The position numbers were made by a program, and so were the translations under genes. Source: Bacteroidota bacterium (GTDB lineage Bacteria; Bacteroidota; Bacteroidia; Flavobacteriales; Weeksellaceae). From it: 7,368 nt of DNA. The notes beneath the pieces were generated by a model. It was given only the letters and a program-made list of their open reading frames with translations. It made no database searches and was not told where the DNA came from. Below are positions 4,544 through 7,368 of this stretch, piece after piece. Position 1 is the first letter of the stretch. The number at the start of each line of letters is the position of its first letter. Location of the stretch: assembly GCA_023387375.1 (NCBI GenBank), contig JAEWIE010000006.1, positions 1 through 7,368 of the forward strand, in the 5' to 3' direction.

Positions 4544-7051
4544 ATGAAACGTACTTTACTGTCCCTTTCTCTTGTGGGTCTTTTTTTAGGTTGCTCCCTT
4601 GAGGCGCAAACTTTAAATTCAGGACGCACTCAGCCATATCAGGCCACGCCCACTAAGTATACAAGTTTAAAACACACCCTGTTAAAGGTGAGTTTTGATT
4701 ATGCCAAGATGGAATTAAACGGAGAGGCGACCCTTACAGCAAGCCCTTATTTTTACCCGAGTGATTCTCTAGTTCTTGATGCTCAGGCTATGGCCATTCA
4801 TGAAGTAGCTTTAGAAAAGGGTAGTTCAAAAAGCCCTTTAAAATATACCTATGCAAATGATCTTCTGAAGATTCAGTTAGACAAAACATATGCAAAGGAT
4901 GAAAACTACAAAGTCTATATTAAATATACGGCAAGACCAGAACAGGTAACTCAAAAAGGAAGTGCAGCCATCACCGATGCAAAAGGACTTTACTTTATCA
5001 ACCCTTCAGGAGAGGACAAAGAAAAGCCTACTCAAGTTTGGACTCAAGGAGAAACCCAAAGTTCCTCTGTTTGGTTTCCGACAATCGATAGGCCTAATCA
5101 GAAAACAACGCAAGAAATCTACATGACCGTACCTAGAAAGTACGTGACGCTTTCTAATGGAGAATTAAAGAGTTCAAAGAATGTAGGAGAAGATCTTCGT
5201 ACCGATTACTGGGTGATGGACAAGCCGCATGCACCCTACTTATTCTTTATGGGTGTAGGAGACTACGCCGTAGTGAAAGACAAATGGCGTCAAATCCCTG
5301 TGGATTACTACGTAGAAAAAGAATATGAGCCGTACGCAAAACAAATTTTTGGCAATACACCCGAGATGATTGAGTTTTTCTCTAAAAGATTAAACTATGA
5401 TTATCCGTGGAACAAATATGCGCAAATGAGCGCAAGAGATTACGTGAGTGGCGCGATGGAAAACACCACAGCGGTACTTCACGCAGAGGATGTTCAACAA
5501 AAACCTTCTCAATTGGTGGATGAAAACACATGGGAAGACACCATTGCCCATGAACTCTTTCACCATTGGTTTGGCGATCTCGTGACTATGGAGAGTTGGA
5601 GCAATCTAACGTTAAACGAATCCTTTGCGAATTACTCTCAGTACCTTTGGAACGAACACAAATACGGAAAAGATATTGCGGACTATGGACTCTATAAAGA
5701 ACTTCAATCGTACTTCTTAGATCCTTCCAATATCTCAAAAGATTTGGTTCGCTACAATTACCACAATAGAGAAGATATGTTTGATGCGGTTTCCTACAAC
5801 AAAGGAGGAGGAATCTTGCATATGCTAAGAAATTACTTGGGTGACGAGGCTTTCTTTGGAGGGTTAAATTACTATTTAACTACGCATGCCTACGGCACAG
5901 CAGAAGCCGCAGATTTACGTTTGGCTTTTGAAAAAGTATCGGGTAAGGATCTGCATTGGTTCTTTAACCAATGGTATTTTTCAGGCGGACATCCAAAGAT
6001 TTCTTATACGACTCGCTATGAGCCTGTGAAAAAAGAAATTGTCCTTTCGATTGCACAAACACAGGGCGGAGGTTATTTTGAGTTTCCACTTGCTGTGGAT
6101 ATTGTAGAGGATAGCAAAGCCAAAAGAGAAAAGATTTGGGTAAGTGCGAAAGCGAAGAATGAGTTCTCGATTCCGGTAAGTAAAAATCCAAAACTAGTAA
6201 ATCTAAATGCAGATGGAGTTCTTTTAGCAGAAATTACCGAATCCAAAACTCCTGCGCAGTATTTACTTCAATACCAGAGCGCAAAAGAGTTCTTACCGAA
6301 ACAGCGCGCCATTGCAAACGCGGCTTTAAATCCAACGGACGTAAGCGCAATTCAGACGCTGAAAGAAGCCCTTAATGATTCTAATTTTAGACTTCGAATT
6401 GAGGCCCTAAATGGACTTGATCTGTCAAAACCAGACCATCAAAAAGCAGCGCTTACCAAAGTAGAGCAGCTTGCAAGCAGCGATGAGAAGACCCTAGTAA
6501 GAGGCGCTGCCATTAACGCGCTTTCTAAAACGAAAAGTGATAAATACCTTTCTCTCTATGAAAAAGGAGTCTTTGAAGTATCCAATTCCATTAAAGGGAA
6601 TTCCATTGGCGCATTAGCGATGATTAATCCTCAAAAGGCAAAAGAAAAGCTTGAGACCATGCAGTTAGAAGGCCTTTCTTCTGAAATTATGACGGTTTTG
6701 ATTCCCATCATAGTGGAGAATAAGATTGAAAAGCATCGCGCAGAGATTGCTTCTACGGCTGCATTCTATCCTTTTATTAAATTCCAAGATCCCAAGGCAG
6801 GCGCCGCGGCAGAAAAAGGATACGAGTGGATTATGAGTTCAGACGATTATCTCGCAACGCAGAGGATAACTAAAATCTTTTCGCAGGTACACGGGCAACT
6901 AAGCTCTAATCCCCAAGCGAAGATGCTACTTACTCAAACCATTCAAAAAGGTCTAGATTTAAAAATAGCCGCCCTTAGAAAAGAGCCTTCTAATAAGTCG
7001 CTAAATGCACAGGTCGATTTACTTACGGCGGCTTTGAAAGTGTATAAGTAA
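4544..7051 (+). CDS. Exported M1-family zinc metallopeptidase (aminopeptidase N-like)
   Basis: This 835-residue protein would remove N-terminal residues from peptides outside the cytoplasm. An N-terminal signal (MKRTLLSLSLVGLFLGCSLEAQ) is followed by the M1 N-terminal beta domain (about 40-240) and the catalytic domain. The latter carries the exopeptidase motif GAMEN (303-307) and zinc site HELFH (336-340) with the third ligand Glu359 in LNESFANY, exactly 18 residues after the second His. The presumed catalytic Tyr418 lies in SYNKGGGILHMLRNYLGDEAF. A small beta domain follows (about 485-565), then a helical C-terminal region (about 570-835) with HEAT-like repeats (for example RLRIEALNGLDL and LVRGAAINALSK). 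Export may be by signal peptidase I at LEA-Q or as a lipoprotein through LFLGC-S; the lipobox is imperfect because Phe occupies -3. There is no type IX secretion C-terminal domain. All catalytic residues are present. A strong terminator follows 25 bases after the stop, so it is probably monocistronic. Confidence 0.95.
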   Translation: MKRTLLSLSLVGLFLGCSLEAQTLNSGRTQPYQATPTKYTSLKHTLLKVSFDYAKMELNGEATLTASPYFYPSDSLVLDAQAMAIHEVALEKGSSKSPLKYTYANDLLKIQLDKTYAKDENYKVYIKYTARPEQVTQKGSAAITDAKGLYFINPSGEDKEKPTQVWTQGETQSSSVWFPTIDRPNQKTTQEIYMTVPRKYVTLSNGELKSSKNVGEDLRTDYWVMDKPHAPYLFFMGVGDYAVVKDKWRQIPVDYYVEKEYEPYAKQIFGNTPEMIEFFSKRLNYDYPWNKYAQMSARDYVSGAMENTTAVLHAEDVQQKPSQLVDENTWEDTIAHELFHHWFGDLVTMESWSNLTLNESFANYSQYLWNEHKYGKDIADYGLYKELQSYFLDPSNISKDLVRYNYHNREDMFDAVSYNKGGGILHMLRNYLGDEAFFGGLNYYLTTHAYGTAEAADLRLAFEKVSGKDLHWFFNQWYFSGGHPKISYTTRYEPVKKEIVLSIAQTQGGGYFEFPLAVDIVEDSKAKREKIWVSAKAKNEFSIPVSKNPKLVNLNADGVLLAEITESKTPAQYLLQYQSAKEFLPKQRAIANAALNPTDVSAIQTLKEALNDSNFRLRIEALNGLDLSKPDHQKAALTKVEQLASSDEKTLVRGAAINALSKTKSDKYLSLYEKGVFEVSNSIKGNSIGALAMINPQKAKEKLETMQLEGLSSEIMTVLIPIIVENKIEKHRAEIASTAAFYPFIKFQDPKAGAAAEKGYEWIMSSDDYLATQRITKIFSQVHGQLSSNPQAKMLLTQTIQKGLDLKIAALRKEPSNKSLNAQVDLLTAALKVYK

Positions 7052-7076
7052 ACTTCAATTTTCATAATTAAACTTA

Positions 7077-7120
7077 AGTACTCCCTCTTTTGCATAACAA
7101 AAGAGGGAGTACTGTTTTTA
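7077..7120 (+). terminator. Strong rho-independent terminator
   Basis: A perfect 16-bp stem, AGTACTCCCTCTTTTG (7077-7092) and CAAAAGAGGGAGTACT (7098-7113), has a 5-base loop CATAA and is followed by GTTTTTA. It ends the aminopeptidase transcript and separates it from the next gene. Confidence 0.92.
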
Positions 7121-7166
7121 TTGAATATAAACACTTTCAGGTAGATTGTGCATAAATACTGCTCAT

Positions 7167-7188
7167 TTTGACCTTTATTTGCGTCAAA
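7167..7188 (+). promoter_or_regulatory. Inverted repeat in the HMG-CoA synthase promoter region
   Basis: TTTGAC (7167-7172) and GTCAAA (7183-7188) form a 6-bp inverted repeat with a 10-base spacer, 31 bases before the start codon. The spacer contains TTTATTTG (7174-7181), one mismatch from the TAnnTTTG -7 box. The other candidate -7, TAATTTCG (7195-7202), lies just downstream. Operator function is a guess from position only. Confidence 0.28.
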
Positions 7189-7219
7189 TATTATTAATTT
7201 CGTAGTAAAATTACACTTT

Positions 7220-7368
7220 ATGCCGTACGGAATTCAAGCAGCAAGCTTCTATGTGCCCTCTCTTTATTTGAATATGAAAGACTTAGCACTTAATCGTCAG
7301 TTAGACCCTCTAAAATTAGAAAAAGGATTAGGACTCCATAAAATGGCTTTAGCCGATGTGAACGAAGA
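7220..7368 (+). CDS. mvaS: Hydroxymethylglutaryl-CoA synthase, N-terminal part (cut by the window edge)
   Basis: Forty-nine complete codons are visible from the ATG at 7220. The protein starts MPYGIQAASFYVPSLYLNMK and continues with LALNRQLDPLKLEKGLGLHKMALADVNED. The G-I-x-A-x-S-F-Y-V-P opening and the KLEKGLGLHKMAL-x-D-V-x-E-D stretch are characteristic of bacterial HMG-CoA synthase, which condenses acetyl-CoA with acetoacetyl-CoA in the mevalonate pathway to isoprenoids. The catalytic Glu, Cys and His lie beyond the window, so activity cannot be judged. A related KAS III-like thiolase-fold enzyme is the main alternative. It has its own promoter region after the aminopeptidase terminator. 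Confidence 0.85.
   Translation, partial: MPYGIQAASFYVPSLYLNMKDLALNRQLDPLKLEKGLGLHKMALADVNE

Noticed and set aside
5964..6191. 75-codon - strand reading frame inside the aminopeptidase gene
   Set aside because: It is antisense to a conserved M1 peptidase and has no independent support.
6943..7134. 63-codon - strand reading frame over the aminopeptidase 3' end and its terminator
   Set aside because: It would read through the perfect terminator hairpin and is antisense to the coding sequence.

Overview
The window looks like chromosomal DNA of a Flavobacteriia-type Bacteroidota. It is AT-rich, its genes mostly lack a clear Shine-Dalgarno sequence, one promoter carries the Bacteroidota TAnnTTTG -7 box, and the right edge holds the start of a mevalonate-pathway HMG-CoA synthase of the kind flavobacteria use. 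Genus cannot be assigned from the sequence alone.

Layout, left to right. (1) The 3' end of a FUSC-family membrane transporter on the + strand. (2) A convergent, intact hipB-hipA toxin-antitoxin operon on the - strand, with a perfect inverted-repeat operator lying over its promoter. (3) Directly upstream of that operon, on the same strand, the decayed remains of a second hip-type cassette: the second half of an HTH antitoxin gene overlapping by ATGA a frameshifted HipA N-terminal remnant. (4) A 75-residue + strand reading frame of unknown family that abuts the relic and reads like the C-terminal piece of a beta-rich protein, followed by a strong hairpin terminator. (5) About 370 bp without recognisable genes but with several inverted repeats. 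(6) Three housekeeping-type + strand loci: thyA, a large exported M1-family zinc aminopeptidase, and the first 49 codons of an HMG-CoA synthase gene.

The part between the FUSC gene and thyA (about 830-3590) is the accessory segment. It combines a mobile-type toxin-antitoxin module, a relic of a different hip cassette and a probable gene fragment, which suggests repeated insertion and deletion at one site between core genes. The hip pair forms one functional unit: HipA is a Ser/Thr kinase toxin, and HipB is its antitoxin and operon repressor. The flanking genes (transport, dTMP synthesis, peptide degradation, isoprenoid synthesis) appear to be independent transcription units. I found no clear sign of an undescribed system; the most informative new observation is the relic hip cassette and its junction.
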